Assembly: GCF_000719285.1 (NCBI RefSeq)
Contig: NZ_JOFS01000036.1
Location: forward strand, 24,865 to 88,864
DNA: 64,000 nt
Origin: Streptomyces bicolor
GTDB taxonomy: Bacteria > Actinomycetota > Actinomycetes > Streptomycetales > Streptomycetaceae
Reading direction: 5' to 3'
Below, piece by piece: positions 25,945-34,845 of this stretch; positions within the stretch are counted from its first letter, which is position 1, and each line of letters starts with the position of its first letter. Both the position numbers and the translations under genes were made by a program. The notes under the pieces are model-generated. The model had not been told where the DNA came from. It searched no databases and saw only the letters and a program-made list of their open reading frames with translations.

Positions 25945-27086
25945 GGCGCGACCTTCTGGGCCGTGGCCGTGCCGTCGGCGCTGCGCTCCGCGTGCGCTCC
26001 GCGGATGGCCTCGCCGATGGTCACCTGCGAGACCACTCCGGCGGCGCGCCCCTCGGTGTCCACGGCGACGGCCCATCCGGTGGGCGAGAGCACGGCACAG
26101 TCGAGGGCGGCCCGCAGTGAGTCCGTACCGGGCACGAACGGCCGCCCGTAGGGCAGCAGTCGATCCGTCTCGATCTCCCCGGCGGTGAGATCCCCCGGCT
26201 CGCTCCAGCCGAGGGGCTTGCCGTCCGGGTCGGTGACGAGGAGGTAGGGGACGTCGCCCGAGCCCGCGGCGGCGATCCGCTCGGCGGTGGCGTCGATGGC
26301 GACGATCGGCTCCGTCAGCAGCTCCAGGCCCGCCGAGGGGAAGAACGACAGCCGCCGGATGCCGCGGTCGGCGCCGAGGAAGTCCTCCACGAACTCGTCG
26401 GCGGGGTGGGAGAGCAACTCGGCCGGCGGGGCGAACTGGGCGAGGTGGCCGCCGGTGCGCATCACGGCGACCATCGTGCCGAGCTTGACGGCCTCGTCGA
26501 TGTCATGGGTGACGAAGACGATGGTCTTGCCCAACTCGTCCTGGATGCGCAGGAGTTCGTCCTGCAGTCCCTTGCGCACCACGGGGTCGACGGCCGAGAA
26601 CGGCTCGTCCATCAGCAGCACCGGCGGATCCGCCGCGAGCGCCCGCGCCACGCCGACGCGCTGCTGCTGGCCGCCGGACAGCTGGTACGGGTACCGCTTG
26701 GCGAGCGCCCCGTCGAGCCCGACCCGCTCCATCAACTCCCGTGCCCGGGCCCGGGACTTCTCCTTGCTCCAGCCGAGCAGGCGGGGCACGGTGGCGATGT
26801 TGTCGAGGATCGTGCGGTGCTGGAAGAGACCGGCGTTCTGGATGACGTAACCCATGGACCGGCGCAGGGTGTTGACGGGCTGCTGCCGGATGTCCACGCC
26901 GTCGAGGAGGATGGCGCCCTCGCTGGGCTCGACCATCCGGTTGATCATCCGCAGCGTTGTCGTCTTTCCGCAGCCAGACGGCCCCACGAGCACGGTGATC
27001 GAGCGATCGGGTATCTCCAGCGACAGCCGGTCGACCGCCACCGTGCCGTCCGGGTACCGCTTGGTGACTGAATCTATCCGTATCAA
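25941..27086 (-). CDS. Osmoprotectant ABC ATPase with CBS domains (OpuCA-like)
   Basis: 381 residues. Walker A GPSGCGKTT, signature LSGGQQQR and Walker B PVLLMDEP, followed after about residue 245 by a tandem CBS region (VAIDATAERIAAAGSGDVPYL; FVPGTDSLRAALDCAV), the ionic-strength sensor of OpuA/OpuC ATPases that gates betaine uptake during osmotic stress. The start is TTG 27086 at LIRIDSVTKRYPDG, with GAAGGG upstream; a much longer frame to 27341 reads through the intergenic region and is not credible. The binding lipoprotein is encoded separately at 18899. Confidence 0.92.
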   Translation of the reverse strand: MIRIDSVTKRYPDGTVAVDRLSLEIPDRSITVLVGPSGCGKTTTLRMINRMVEPSEGAILLDGVDIRQQPVNTLRRSMGYVIQNAGLFQHRTILDNIATVPRLLGWSKEKSRARARELMERVGLDGALAKRYPYQLSGGQQQRVGVARALAADPPVLLMDEPFSAVDPVVRKGLQDELLRIQDELGKTIVFVTHDIDEAVKLGTMVAVMRTGGHLAQFAPPAELLSHPADEFVEDFLGADRGIRRLSFFPSAGLELLTEPIVAIDATAERIAAAGSGDVPYLLVTDPDGKPLGWSEPGDLTAGEIETDRLLPYGRPFVPGTDSLRAALDCAVLSPTGWAVAVDTEGRAAGVVSQVTIGEAIRGAHAERSADGTATAQKVAP

Positions 27087-27268
27087 AACGCCGAATACCC
27101 TTCGGGTTTGGCAGAGGTTGCCCGCTTTCGACCACGGGCCCCGGCAGTTGAAGCTCGAGTCTAGACCGCTTGTATTGCGGGATCTTTGCTGTGACCTGCC
27201 TGAGAGTCCGCTGATGCTCACCCTCCCTTCAGAACGGCCACAGGTACCGCACAGCAGCGGCCCGATCG

Positions 27269-28165
27269 TCACCGCCTGGACGCCTCCGACGTCGGCTGAG
27301 GGCTGCGCAGGGCGGCGAAGGAACGACCGCCCGCCGTCCACCGGTCGACGGCACTCCAGCCGGCGCGCTCAGCGTGCCGCAGCAGGGCGGGCGTGCCGAG
27401 CCGGGCCCAGGGGAAGGGGGCTCCGGGGGCGCCACGGGCGTCGGTGACATGGACCTGGACCCGCTCGTCGAGGTCCAGGTCCGGCACCGTCTCGGCGATC
27501 AACAGGCCGCCGCGAGCCAGAAGTTGCACCATCCGGTCGAGCAGGGCCGCGGGGTCGCCGCCGATGCCGACGTTGCCGTCCATGAGGAGGGCGGTGCCCC
27601 AGCGGCCCTCGCCGGGGAGCGGGTCGAAGACGGACCGGCGCAACGCCGGGCCACCGAGCCGTACGGTGCGTGCGACGGCGGCCTCGCTGACGTCGATGCC
27701 GAGCACCTGGCGCCCCTGCCGCGCCAGCGCCGCCACCATCCTCCCGGGTCCGCAACCGACGTCCAGCACCGCGCCCTCACACCGCCGCAGCACCTCCAGA
27801 TCCGCCGCGTCGACCGCCGCGCACCACCGCTCCACGTCCAACGGCAGCAGCCAGCCGTCGGCACGGCGCAGGAAGAGGGGGCCCTGGCCGGTGCGGAGGG
27901 CGTGCGCGTAGGGGTCGGCGGACCAGGTTCGGTCGGGCGTGGGGTGGGTGGACGAGGATCGGGGGCCGGGGGTGAACGGGCCGAGTGTGCGGGTGCCGGC
28001 GTCGGCCGGGACCAGTGGCGGTGCGTCGTCGGTGCCGGGACCCGCCGCGGGCTGTCGTGCCGGGCCGTCGGTCGTGGTGTCCTGGCAGGGGCCGACCCCG
28101 GTCGGCCCCGCCTGTCGCGCGATCCACGCCGCCGTGGCCTCCCGTACCTCCCGCAGCCCGCTCAT
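27269..28165 (-). CDS. Class I SAM-dependent methyltransferase
   Basis: 298 residues. An about 110-residue Pro/Gly-rich N-terminal extension precedes the Rossmann methyltransferase: GAVLDVGCGPGRMVAALA binds SAM, GIDVSEAAV is motif II, and LLMDGNVGIGGDPAALL follows. ATG 28165 overlaps the DUF2064 stop (ATGA). It is the third gene of a GT2-DUF2064-methyltransferase operon, which suggests methylation of a sugar or lipid-linked intermediate; the substrate is not identifiable. Confidence 0.85.
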   Translation of the reverse strand: MSGLREVREATAAWIARQAGPTGVGPCQDTTTDGPARQPAAGPGTDDAPPLVPADAGTRTLGPFTPGPRSSSTHPTPDRTWSADPYAHALRTGQGPLFLRRADGWLLPLDVERWCAAVDAADLEVLRRCEGAVLDVGCGPGRMVAALARQGRQVLGIDVSEAAVARTVRLGGPALRRSVFDPLPGEGRWGTALLMDGNVGIGGDPAALLDRMVQLLARGGLLIAETVPDLDLDERVQVHVTDARGAPGAPFPWARLGTPALLRHAERAGWSAVDRWTAGGRSFAALRSPQPTSEASRR

Positions 28166-28773
28166 CGGCCCGCCGCCGGAGACAGCCGCGCCAGCGCCTC
28201 GGCGAAGCGGCCGCCCGGCGCCGCCTCGGCGACCAGGTCGGCGTCGTATGCGGTGTCGACGTCCCGCAGGCGGGGCAGGTCGCGCACGCGCAGATCCGCG
28301 AGCCGGGCCCGCTGTACGGCGCCTGTGTGCGGTGTCGACATCGGCACGCCCCGCAGCCGTGACGGGTCCGGCGCGGCCAGGCCCAGGGCCCAGAAGCCGC
28401 CGTCCTCGGCGGGGCCGAAGTACGCGTCGCAGTCCGCCCAGTCCACGGTCAGCAGCTCCGGCGTCACCTGCGGGGTGTCCATGCCGATGAGCAGGGCCGG
28501 GCCGGTGCAGCCCGCGAAGGCGTCGGCCAGCCGTTCGTCGAGACCGCCCGCGCACTGCCGTACGACGTCGAAGCCGGGCGGCAGCCAGGGGCCCGGCGTC
28601 CCGTCCAGGACCAGCACCCGGCGCCGGGCGGGCGTCCGCGCCACGGCGTCGAGGGTGTCGGCGAGTGCCGCTTCCGCGAGCACGGCGGCCTCGTCGGGCG
28701 TGAAGGGCGGGGTGAGTCTGGTCTTCACCCGGCCCGGGCGTGGCTCCTTGGCGATGACGAGGAGCGTGGTCAC
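28162..28773 (-). CDS. DUF2064 (CofC/arsenosugar-type) nucleotidyl/glycosyltransferase-like protein
   Basis: 203 residues from GTG 28773, which overlaps the upstream stop. The family opening VIAKEPRPGRVKTRLTPPFTPDEAA, the central LLIGMDTPQVTPE and AEDGGFWALGL are typical of DUF2064/TIGR04282 proteins, a GT-A-like fold related to nucleotidyltransferases. It sits between a GT2 gene and a methyltransferase, all coupled by 4-nt overlaps. The biochemical role is not established for this subgroup. Confidence 0.87.
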   Translation of the reverse strand: MTTLLVIAKEPRPGRVKTRLTPPFTPDEAAVLAEAALADTLDAVARTPARRRVLVLDGTPGPWLPPGFDVVRQCAGGLDERLADAFAGCTGPALLIGMDTPQVTPELLTVDWADCDAYFGPAEDGGFWALGLAAPDPSRLRGVPMSTPHTGAVQRARLADLRVRDLPRLRDVDTAYDADLVAEAAPGGRFAEALARLSPAAGR

Positions 28774-29498
28774 GGGCGGGCCCCTTCCCGGACGTTCCCG
28801 CCGACCGGTTCCTCGGCCAGCACCCGGTTCATGTCCCGCACCGCCTGCCAGGTGCCGCGCCACGTCCCGGTCACCTTCGAGGCACCCGTGCGCGGGCGGT
28901 ACGGCACGTCGAACTCGGCGATCCGCCAGCCCGCGTCGGCGGCGCGCACCACCATCTGGAGGGGGTAGCCGCTGCGCCGGTCCGTCAGGCCGAGGGCGAG
29001 CAGGGGCGCGCGGCGGGCGGCGCGCAGGGGGCCCAGGTCGTGCAGGCACAGGCCGGTTCGGCGCCGGAGGAGGCGGGCCAGGGCGAGGTTGGCCGCGCGG
29101 GCGTGCGGCGGCCAGGCGCCGCGTCGCTGGGGGCGGCGCCGGCCGAGGACGAGGTCGGCCTCGTCGGCCACCAGGCGCCGTACGAAAGGCACCAGGTCGC
29201 CCGGGTCGAGCGAGGCGTCGCAGTCGCAGAAGCACACGATGTCCGCCGTGGCCGCGCTCAGGCCCGCGTGGCAGGCGGCGCCGAAGCCGCGCCGCGCCTC
29301 TCGTACGACGGTCGCGCCGAGGGCGTGCGCGATGTCCGCCGAGCCGTCGGTGGAGCCGTTGTCCACGACGAGCGCCCGCCAGCCGGGCGGGATCCGGTCC
29401 AGGACCCAGGGCAGCGCCTCGGCCTCGTCGAGGCAGGGAAGCACGACGTCCACGGACGCCGGGTGCGGGTCACTCGCTCGTGGGGATGAGGTCGTCAC
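28770..29498 (-). CDS. Family 2 glycosyltransferase
   Basis: 242 residues from GTG 29498 (AGGGTG 6 nt upstream; GTG 29507 is the alternative). GT-A fold: SVDVVLPCLDEAEALPWVLD, ALVVDNGSTDGSADIA, DxD-like CDCDASLDPGDL, and the C-terminal TGASKVTGTWRGTW seen in polyprenol-phosphate sugar transferases. It probably transfers a sugar to a lipid or glycan carrier. It is first in the operon with DUF2064 and methyltransferase genes, divergent from the response regulator gene. Confidence 0.88.
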   Translation of the reverse strand: MTTSSPRASDPHPASVDVVLPCLDEAEALPWVLDRIPPGWRALVVDNGSTDGSADIAHALGATVVREARRGFGAACHAGLSAATADIVCFCDCDASLDPGDLVPFVRRLVADEADLVLGRRRPQRRGAWPPHARAANLALARLLRRRTGLCLHDLGPLRAARRAPLLALGLTDRRSGYPLQMVVRAADAGWRIAEFDVPYRPRTGASKVTGTWRGTWQAVRDMNRVLAEEPVGGNVREGARP

Positions 29499-29610
29499 GG
29501 CATTCACCCTACGAGCGAGAATCGGGCATATCGGACTGCGGCTCCTTACGAAACAAGGACGTCGGAGCCGGACGGCGACACACGCGCGCGTGGGGTGCGA
29601 GGCTGGCGGC

Positions 29611-30345
29611 ATGGAGCAGCAACAGCCGAACGCGCAGGCCGGGGCCCGGGTCCTCGTCGTGGACGACGACCCGACCGTCGCCGAGGTCGTCTCCGGGTAC
29701 CTGGACCGCGCCGGTTACGTCGTGGACCACGCCGGCGACGGCCCCGACGCCCTCGCCCGGGCCGCCGCGCACTGGCCCGACCTCGTCGTCCTGGATCTGA
29801 TGCTGCCCGGCATGGACGGCCTGGAGGTGTGCCGGCGGATGCGCGGCCGGGGACCCGTGCCGGTCATCATGCTCACCGCGCGCGGCGACGAGGACGACCG
29901 GATCCTCGGTCTCGAGGTGGGCGCCGACGACTACGTGACCAAGCCCTTCAGTCCCCGCGAACTCGTCCTGCGCGTCGAGTCGGTGCTGCGCCGCGCCCGC
30001 CCGGGCCACGCCCAGCCGCGGGACGTACTGCACGCGGCGGGTCTCTCGGTCGACCCGGCGGCCCGTCGCGCCCTCAAGGACGGCGCCGAACTCGCCCTCA
30101 CCATCCGCGAGTTCGACCTCCTCACGTTCTTCCTGCGCCACCCGGGCCGGGTCTACAGCCGCGAGGACCTGATGCGCGAGGTGTGGGGCTGGGACTTCGG
30201 CGACCTGTCGACCGTCACCGTCCACATCCGCCGGCTGCGCGGCAAGGTCGAGGACGATCCGGCCAGGCCCCGGCTCATCCAGACCGTGTGGGGTGTCGGC
30301 TACCGCTTCGACACCACCGGCTCCGCTTCCGAAGGGGAGGCGTGA
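29611..30345 (+). CDS. OmpR-type response regulator
   Basis: 244 residues. The receiver domain has the acidic pocket VVDDDP, phospho-acceptor Asp62 in VVLDLMLPGMDG, Thr in MLTARG and Lys in VTKPFSPREL; the C-terminal winged helix contains ALTIREFDLLTFFLRHPGRV and STVTVHIRRLRGKVEDDP. ATG 29611 has GAGG upstream. It forms an operon with the kinase gene that follows. Regulon unknown; its position inside the glycan-type cluster suggests local control. Confidence 0.93.
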   Translation: MEQQQPNAQAGARVLVVDDDPTVAEVVSGYLDRAGYVVDHAGDGPDALARAAAHWPDLVVLDLMLPGMDGLEVCRRMRGRGPVPVIMLTARGDEDDRILGLEVGADDYVTKPFSPRELVLRVESVLRRARPGHAQPRDVLHAAGLSVDPAARRALKDGAELALTIREFDLLTFFLRHPGRVYSREDLMREVWGWDFGDLSTVTVHIRRLRGKVEDDPARPRLIQTVWGVGYRFDTTGSASEGEA

Positions 30346-30347
30346 CC

Positions 30348-31460
30348 GTGCGCGACACCCTCCTGATCGCCCTCTTCGCCTTCCTCGGCGCCGCGGCCGC
30401 CGGAGTGCTCGGCGCCTGTGTGCTCCGGCTGATCCGGCGCCGCTCGCTCATCGCGCATCTCGCCGTGGTCGCGGGCGTCGGCGTGCTGGCCATGCTCGCG
30501 GGCACGCTCGCCGTCGCGCAGGCGATGTTCCTGTCCAGGCACGACCTCACCGTCGTCACGACCGTCGTCGCCATGGCGGCCGTCGTCTCCCTGGCCACCG
30601 CGGTGCTGCTCGGCCGCTGGGTCGCCGCCCGCAGTCACGCCCTGGCCCTGGCCGCCCGCTCCTTCGGCGACGGCGGCGACTTCACCTCGCCGGACGGCCC
30701 CGCCACCGCCGAACTCGCCGCGCTCAGCCGCGAGTTGGAGGCGACCAGTGCGAAACTCGCCGAGTCCCGCGAGCGTGAGCGGGCCCTGGAGTCCTCCCGG
30801 CGCGAGCTCGTCGCCTGGATCTCCCACGACCTGCGCACCCCGCTGGCCGGCCTGCGCGCGATGGCGGAGGCCCTGGAGGACGGAGTGGCCGCCGACCCCG
30901 ACCGCTACCTGAAGCAGATCCGGATGGAGGTCGAGCGCCTCAACGGCATGGTGGGCGACCTGTTCGAGCTGTCCCGCATCCACGCGGGGACGCTGGCGCT
31001 GAGCCCGAGCCGGATCTCCCTGTACGACCTCGTCGGCGACGCGCTCGCGGGCGCGGACCCGCTGGCGCGCGAGTGCGGGGTACGGCTGGTCGGCGGGCGG
31101 GTGGAACCCGTTCCGGTCGAGGTGGACGGCAAGGAAATGAGCCGGGTGCTGGGCAATCTGCTGGTCAACGCCATCCGCCGGACACCGGCCGACGGTACGG
31201 TCGCCGTCGCCGCCGAGCGCTCGCCCGAGGGCGTCGTGCTGTCCGTGACCGACGGCTGCGGCGGCATTCCCGAGGAGGACCTGCCGCGCGTGTTCGACAC
31301 GGGCTGGCGCGGTACGCATGCCCGTACGCCCCCGGCCGGGGCCGGTCTGGGTCTCGCCATCGTGCGGGGCATCGTGGAGGCACACGACGGGCTGGCCACG
31401 GTACGCAACGTCCCCGGTGGCTGCCGTTTCGAGGTGGTGCTGCCCACCGCCGCTTCCTGA
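30348..31460 (+). CDS. Two-component sensor histidine kinase
   Basis: 370 residues. Two N-terminal TM segments with a very short external loop (about residues 5-27 and 38-58, with a third hydrophobic stretch to 88), HAMP-like linker, H-box WISHDLRTPLAGLRAM, N-box NLLVNAIRRTP and G-boxes VTDGCGGIPEEDL and GAGLGLAIV. The small loop suggests membrane-internal sensing. GTG 30348 was preferred over 30342 because GGGGAGG (30334-30340) is properly spaced for it. Cognate partner of the response regulator just upstream; convergent with the epimerase gene. Confidence 0.92.
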   Translation: MRDTLLIALFAFLGAAAAGVLGACVLRLIRRRSLIAHLAVVAGVGVLAMLAGTLAVAQAMFLSRHDLTVVTTVVAMAAVVSLATAVLLGRWVAARSHALALAARSFGDGGDFTSPDGPATAELAALSRELEATSAKLAESRERERALESSRRELVAWISHDLRTPLAGLRAMAEALEDGVAADPDRYLKQIRMEVERLNGMVGDLFELSRIHAGTLALSPSRISLYDLVGDALAGADPLARECGVRLVGGRVEPVPVEVDGKEMSRVLGNLLVNAIRRTPADGTVAVAAERSPEGVVLSVTDGCGGIPEEDLPRVFDTGWRGTHARTPPAGAGLGLAIVRGIVEAHDGLATVRNVPGGCRFEVVLPTAAS

Positions 31461-31489
31461 AGGCGGGCAGCACCACCGGTCATGGGCGG

Positions 31490-32500
31490 TCACGCACCCC
31501 GCAGGCCGGCTTCCGCGAACTCCCGCATCCCCTCCGCGAACCCCACCTGCGCCTTCCACCCCAGCCGAGCCCGCAGCCGCGACGAGTCCGCCGTGATGTG
31601 CCGTACGTCGCCCAGGCGGTACTCCCCGGTCACGACGGGCTCGGGGCCGCCGTGGGCCGCCGCGAGCGCGTGTGCCATCTCGCCGACGGTGTGCGGGTCG
31701 CCGCTGCCGGTGTTGTACGCCGTGAGGGCGCCCTCGGGCAGCGCCGCCGAACTCGCCTCCAGGGCGACCACGTTGGCGGCGGACACGTCCCGTACATGGA
31801 CGAAGTCCCGCCGCTGGCGGCCGTCCTCGAAGACCCGCGGTGCCTCGGCGCGTGCGAGTGCCGAGCGGAAGAAGGAGGCGACCCCGGCGTAGGGGGTGTC
31901 GCGGGGCATGCGGGGCCCGTAGACGTTGTGGTAGCGCAGCGACACCGCCGTTCCGCCCGTGGCCCGCGCCCATGCCGCCGCCAGGTGTTCCTGGGCGAGC
32001 TTCGTCGTCGCGTACACGTTGCGCGGATCGACCGGGGCGTCCTCTGCGACCAGGCCCGGGGCGAGGTCGGCACCGCACACCGGGCAGGGCGGCTCGAACC
32101 GGCCCGCGTCCAGGTCGGCGACGGCACGGGGGCCCGGCCGCACCACGCCGTGCCGGGCGCACTCGTACCGTCCCTCCCCGTACACCACCATCGACCCGGC
32201 CAGCACCAGCCGCCGTACGCCCGCGTCGGCCATGGCGGTGAGCAGCACGGCCGTACCGAGGTCGTTGCGCGAGACGTACTCCGGGGCGTCCTGGAAGCCG
32301 GCGCCGAGGCCGACCATCGCCGCCTGGTGGCACACGGCGTCGACGCCGGTCAGGGCTCGGCGGACGGCGTCGGGATCGCGTACGTCCTGCTCGGGGTCGG
32401 CACGGACGTCGTACACGACGGGCTCGTGACCACGCTCCGCGAGCGCCTCGACGACATGGGACCCGATGAACCCGGCACCGCCGGTGACCAGTACGCGCAT
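31490..32500 (-). CDS. NAD-dependent sugar epimerase/dehydratase with CxxC insertion
   Basis: 336 residues. Extended SDR: Rossmann GGAGFIGS at the N-terminus, catalytic YATTK (Tyr-x-x-x-Lys), LRYHNVYGPRMP. Between the NAD domain and YxxxK there is an insertion with YECARHGVV and PPCPVCGADL; these Cys residues resemble a zinc knuckle and are unusual for the family. It probably interconverts nucleotide sugars for the GT2/DUF2064/methyltransferase set from which it is separated by a two-component system. The 53-bp gap to the upstream kinase gene makes co-transcription with that system possible. Confidence 0.87.
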   Translation of the reverse strand: MRVLVTGGAGFIGSHVVEALAERGHEPVVYDVRADPEQDVRDPDAVRRALTGVDAVCHQAAMVGLGAGFQDAPEYVSRNDLGTAVLLTAMADAGVRRLVLAGSMVVYGEGRYECARHGVVRPGPRAVADLDAGRFEPPCPVCGADLAPGLVAEDAPVDPRNVYATTKLAQEHLAAAWARATGGTAVSLRYHNVYGPRMPRDTPYAGVASFFRSALARAEAPRVFEDGRQRRDFVHVRDVSAANVVALEASSAALPEGALTAYNTGSGDPHTVGEMAHALAAAHGGPEPVVTGEYRLGDVRHITADSSRLRARLGWKAQVGFAEGMREFAEAGLRGA

Positions 32501-32553
32501 GGGCCGACGCTAAGGCGAGGACCCGCGCCCGTGTCCGCTCCACGCCCGCCATG

Positions 32554-34008
32554 TCACGGGTTCGTAAGAGCTTCGTCCGCCAGCGGAACCGTCACCGTGA
32601 ACACCGTCGCCCCGGGCTCGCTGGTCAGGTCGATCCTGCCGCCGTGCGCCCGCACGAGTGACTGCGCGACCGCCAGCCCCAGCCCGCTGCCGCCCCGGTC
32701 CCGGCTGCGGGCCTTGTCGACGCGGTAGAAGCGGTCGAAGACCCGTTCCCGGTCGGCGGGCGGGATGCCGGGGCCGGCGTCGGCTATGCGGACCTGGGCC
32801 GTGTCGTTCGCCATCGACACCGCGACGGACACCGGCGTCCCGGCCGGGGTGTGCATCGCCGCGTTGGTGAGGAGGTTGTCCAGGACCTGGCGGATGCGCT
32901 GGGGGTCCAGGCGCAGCTTCAGGGAGCCGGGGCCGGGAGCGACCGTCAGCGGGTGGTCGGCGTGGGTGACCAGGAAGGCGTCGGCGGCCTGCTCGACCAG
33001 CTCCACCAGGTCCGCCTCCTGCGGCCGCAGCGGCGTCTCCACCTCGGCTGCGTCCAAGCGGGCGAGCAGCAGCAGGTCGTCCAGCAGGAATCCCATGCGG
33101 GCGGCCTCGGCGCGCAGGCGGGCCAGGTGCTTGTCGCGTTCCTCGGGGGCGTTGGCGGCCGCGTACTGGAACAGGTCGGCGTAGCCCCGTACCGACATCA
33201 GCGGCGTACGCAGCTCGTGCGAGGCGTCCGCCACGAAGCGGCGCAGGCGCTGCTCCGCCTCCGCCCGCACCACGAGCGAGTCGTCGATGTGCTCCAGCAT
33301 CCTGTTGAACGCGGTGCGCAGCTCCTCGACCTCGGGCCCGCCGCCGCGCCCGCCATGCCGTACCGGCAGCCGCCCCGTGTCCGTCAGGTCGTGCGAGGTG
33401 ATGTCGTGGGCGGTGTGCGCCATGTCGCTGAGCGGCTGCAGGCCGCGGCGCAGCATGCTCCGCCCGAACACCACGAGGGCCAGCAGCGCGAGCCCGAACG
33501 TGACCACCTGGATGGTGATCAGCTGGCCCACGGTGTCCTCGATCTCGTCCATGGGCGCGGCGCTGACCAGCACCACGCCGGGCTCGACCTCGCAGGCGCG
33601 CAGCCGGTAGTCGCCCTTGCCCTTGAGGTGCCCGGTGCGCACGACCTCCGTGGCCGCGGTGGTCTGCGCCCGGGCCAGGGCGGTGAAGTCGTCGACGTCG
33701 TCCGGCAGGTCGGCGGGGTCCTCGGGCCTGCGGAGCACGGCCTTGCCGTCGGACACGTCGTACACGGCGTAGAACCAGCTGTAGTACTTCTTGCCGGTGA
33801 GCGTGCCGTAGTCCGCGATGCTCTTGGACTGGGCGATCTGGCCCTGCGCCAGCTGGGTGTCGAGCTGGGCGGACAGATAGTCCCGCATGTACGTCGTCAG
33901 GGCCGTGCCGACGACGCCGAACACCACCAGCGACAGCACGCCGAGTCCCAGCGCCAACCGGGTCCCGAGCCGCATCCCGCGATACGCCCGCCGCAGCCGC
34001 CCGATCAC
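32554..34008 (-). CDS. Two-component sensor histidine kinase with HAMP domain
   Basis: 484 residues from GTG 34008, overlapping the response regulator stop (GTGA). TM1 about 18-40, extracytoplasmic sensor of about 130 residues (YYSWFYAVYDVSDGKAVL), TM2 about 170-192, HAMP, H-box DASHELRTPLMSVRGYA, N-box NLLTNAAMHTP, G-boxes ADAGPGIPPADRERVF and GSGLGLAVAQ. It resembles TcrY/TrcS-type kinases. Partner of the OmpR-type regulator encoded upstream. Confidence 0.93.
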   Translation of the reverse strand: MIGRLRRAYRGMRLGTRLALGLGVLSLVVFGVVGTALTTYMRDYLSAQLDTQLAQGQIAQSKSIADYGTLTGKKYYSWFYAVYDVSDGKAVLRRPEDPADLPDDVDDFTALARAQTTAATEVVRTGHLKGKGDYRLRACEVEPGVVLVSAAPMDEIEDTVGQLITIQVVTFGLALLALVVFGRSMLRRGLQPLSDMAHTAHDITSHDLTDTGRLPVRHGGRGGGPEVEELRTAFNRMLEHIDDSLVVRAEAEQRLRRFVADASHELRTPLMSVRGYADLFQYAAANAPEERDKHLARLRAEAARMGFLLDDLLLLARLDAAEVETPLRPQEADLVELVEQAADAFLVTHADHPLTVAPGPGSLKLRLDPQRIRQVLDNLLTNAAMHTPAGTPVSVAVSMANDTAQVRIADAGPGIPPADRERVFDRFYRVDKARSRDRGGSGLGLAVAQSLVRAHGGRIDLTSEPGATVFTVTVPLADEALTNP

Positions 34009-34694
34009 TCGGCCGCCTGCCGGATCACGTACCCGAAGCCGCGCACCGTGTGGATCAGCGGTGCGCCGGTGTCGTCGAGCTTGCGGCGCAGTCGGCTGAC
34101 GACCAGCTCGACCACGTTGGAGCGGCCGCCGAAGCCGTACTCCCACACGTGGTCGAGGATCTGCGCCTTGGTGAGGACGGTCGGTGACTTGCGCATCAGG
34201 TAGCGCAGCACCTCGTACTCGGTGGGCGTGAGGGTGAGCAGCTTGTCGCCGCGGCGCACCTCGCGGGTGTCCTCGTCCATCGTGAGGTCCGCCACCCGAA
34301 GGATGGAACGCTGGAAGCCGGGGCCGGAGCTGCGGCGCAGCACCGTCCGCAGCCGGGCCATCAGCTCCTCCACCGCGAACGGTTTGACCAGGTAGTCGTC
34401 ACCGCCCCGGGTCAGGCCGGCCACCCGGTCGGCGACCCCGTCGCGGGCGGTGAGGAACACCACGGGCACCATGGTCCCCGCTGCGCGCAGCCGGTCCAGG
34501 ACGCCGAAGCCGTCGACGTCGGGCAGCATGAGATCCAGCACCACGATGTCCGGATGGAACTCGGCGGCCAGCCGCAGCGCCTCCTCACCGGAGTTCGCGG
34601 TGACCGCCGCCCAGCCCTCGTAGCGGGCGACCGTCGCGACGAGATCGGCGATGGGCGGGTCGTCGTCGACGACCAGCAGGCGTACTTTCTCCAC
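34005..34694 (-). CDS. OmpR-type response regulator
   Basis: 229 residues from GTG 34694 (GTG 34712 is an alternative; neither has a strong ribosome-binding site). Receiver pocket VVDDDP, Asp54 in VVLDLMLPDVDG, Thr in FLTARD, Lys in LVKPFAVEEL; winged helix with LTLTPTEYEVLRYLMRKSP and SNVVELVVSRLRRKLDD. Its promoter region carries an 11-bp-spaced direct repeat just upstream of the -10, suggesting autoregulation and possible control of the divergent flavin electron-transfer genes. Confidence 0.92.
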   Translation of the reverse strand: MEKVRLLVVDDDPPIADLVATVARYEGWAAVTANSGEEALRLAAEFHPDIVVLDLMLPDVDGFGVLDRLRAAGTMVPVVFLTARDGVADRVAGLTRGGDDYLVKPFAVEELMARLRTVLRRSSGPGFQRSILRVADLTMDEDTREVRRGDKLLTLTPTEYEVLRYLMRKSPTVLTKAQILDHVWEYGFGGRSNVVELVVSRLRRKLDDTGAPLIHTVRGFGYVIRQAAE

Positions 34695-34754
34695 CCGTTC
34701 ATAGTGCGGCACCCGGCGGCGGTCCTCGGGGGCGGGTGGGCGGCCGCGACCACA

Positions 34755-34795
34755 TCGATAAACACTTGAAAGAACAACGACAGCTTTTCGACAGC
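34755..34795 (-). promoter_or_regulatory. Promoter with OmpR-type direct repeat upstream of the response regulator
   Basis: On the minus strand GCTGTCG occurs twice, separated by AAAA (34795-34789 and 34784-34778; 11-bp phase, one DNA turn), which is the usual spacing for dimeric OmpR-type regulators. The proximal copy supplies CTGTCG as a poor -35, followed after 17 bp by TATCGA (34760-34755). This is the layout of a regulator-dependent promoter. The same repeat lies 51 bp upstream of the divergent ferric-reductase-like gene. Confidence 0.6.
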
Positions 34796-34845
34796 ACCCT
34801 CCGGACAAGCTCGGAAGCCACAGACGAGATCAAGGAGCTGTCGCC

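Noticed and set aside
27087..27268. Riboswitch in front of the osmoprotectant ATPase
   Set aside because: No recognisable conserved core or terminator/anti-terminator pair could be placed; only an unremarkable promoter region is present.
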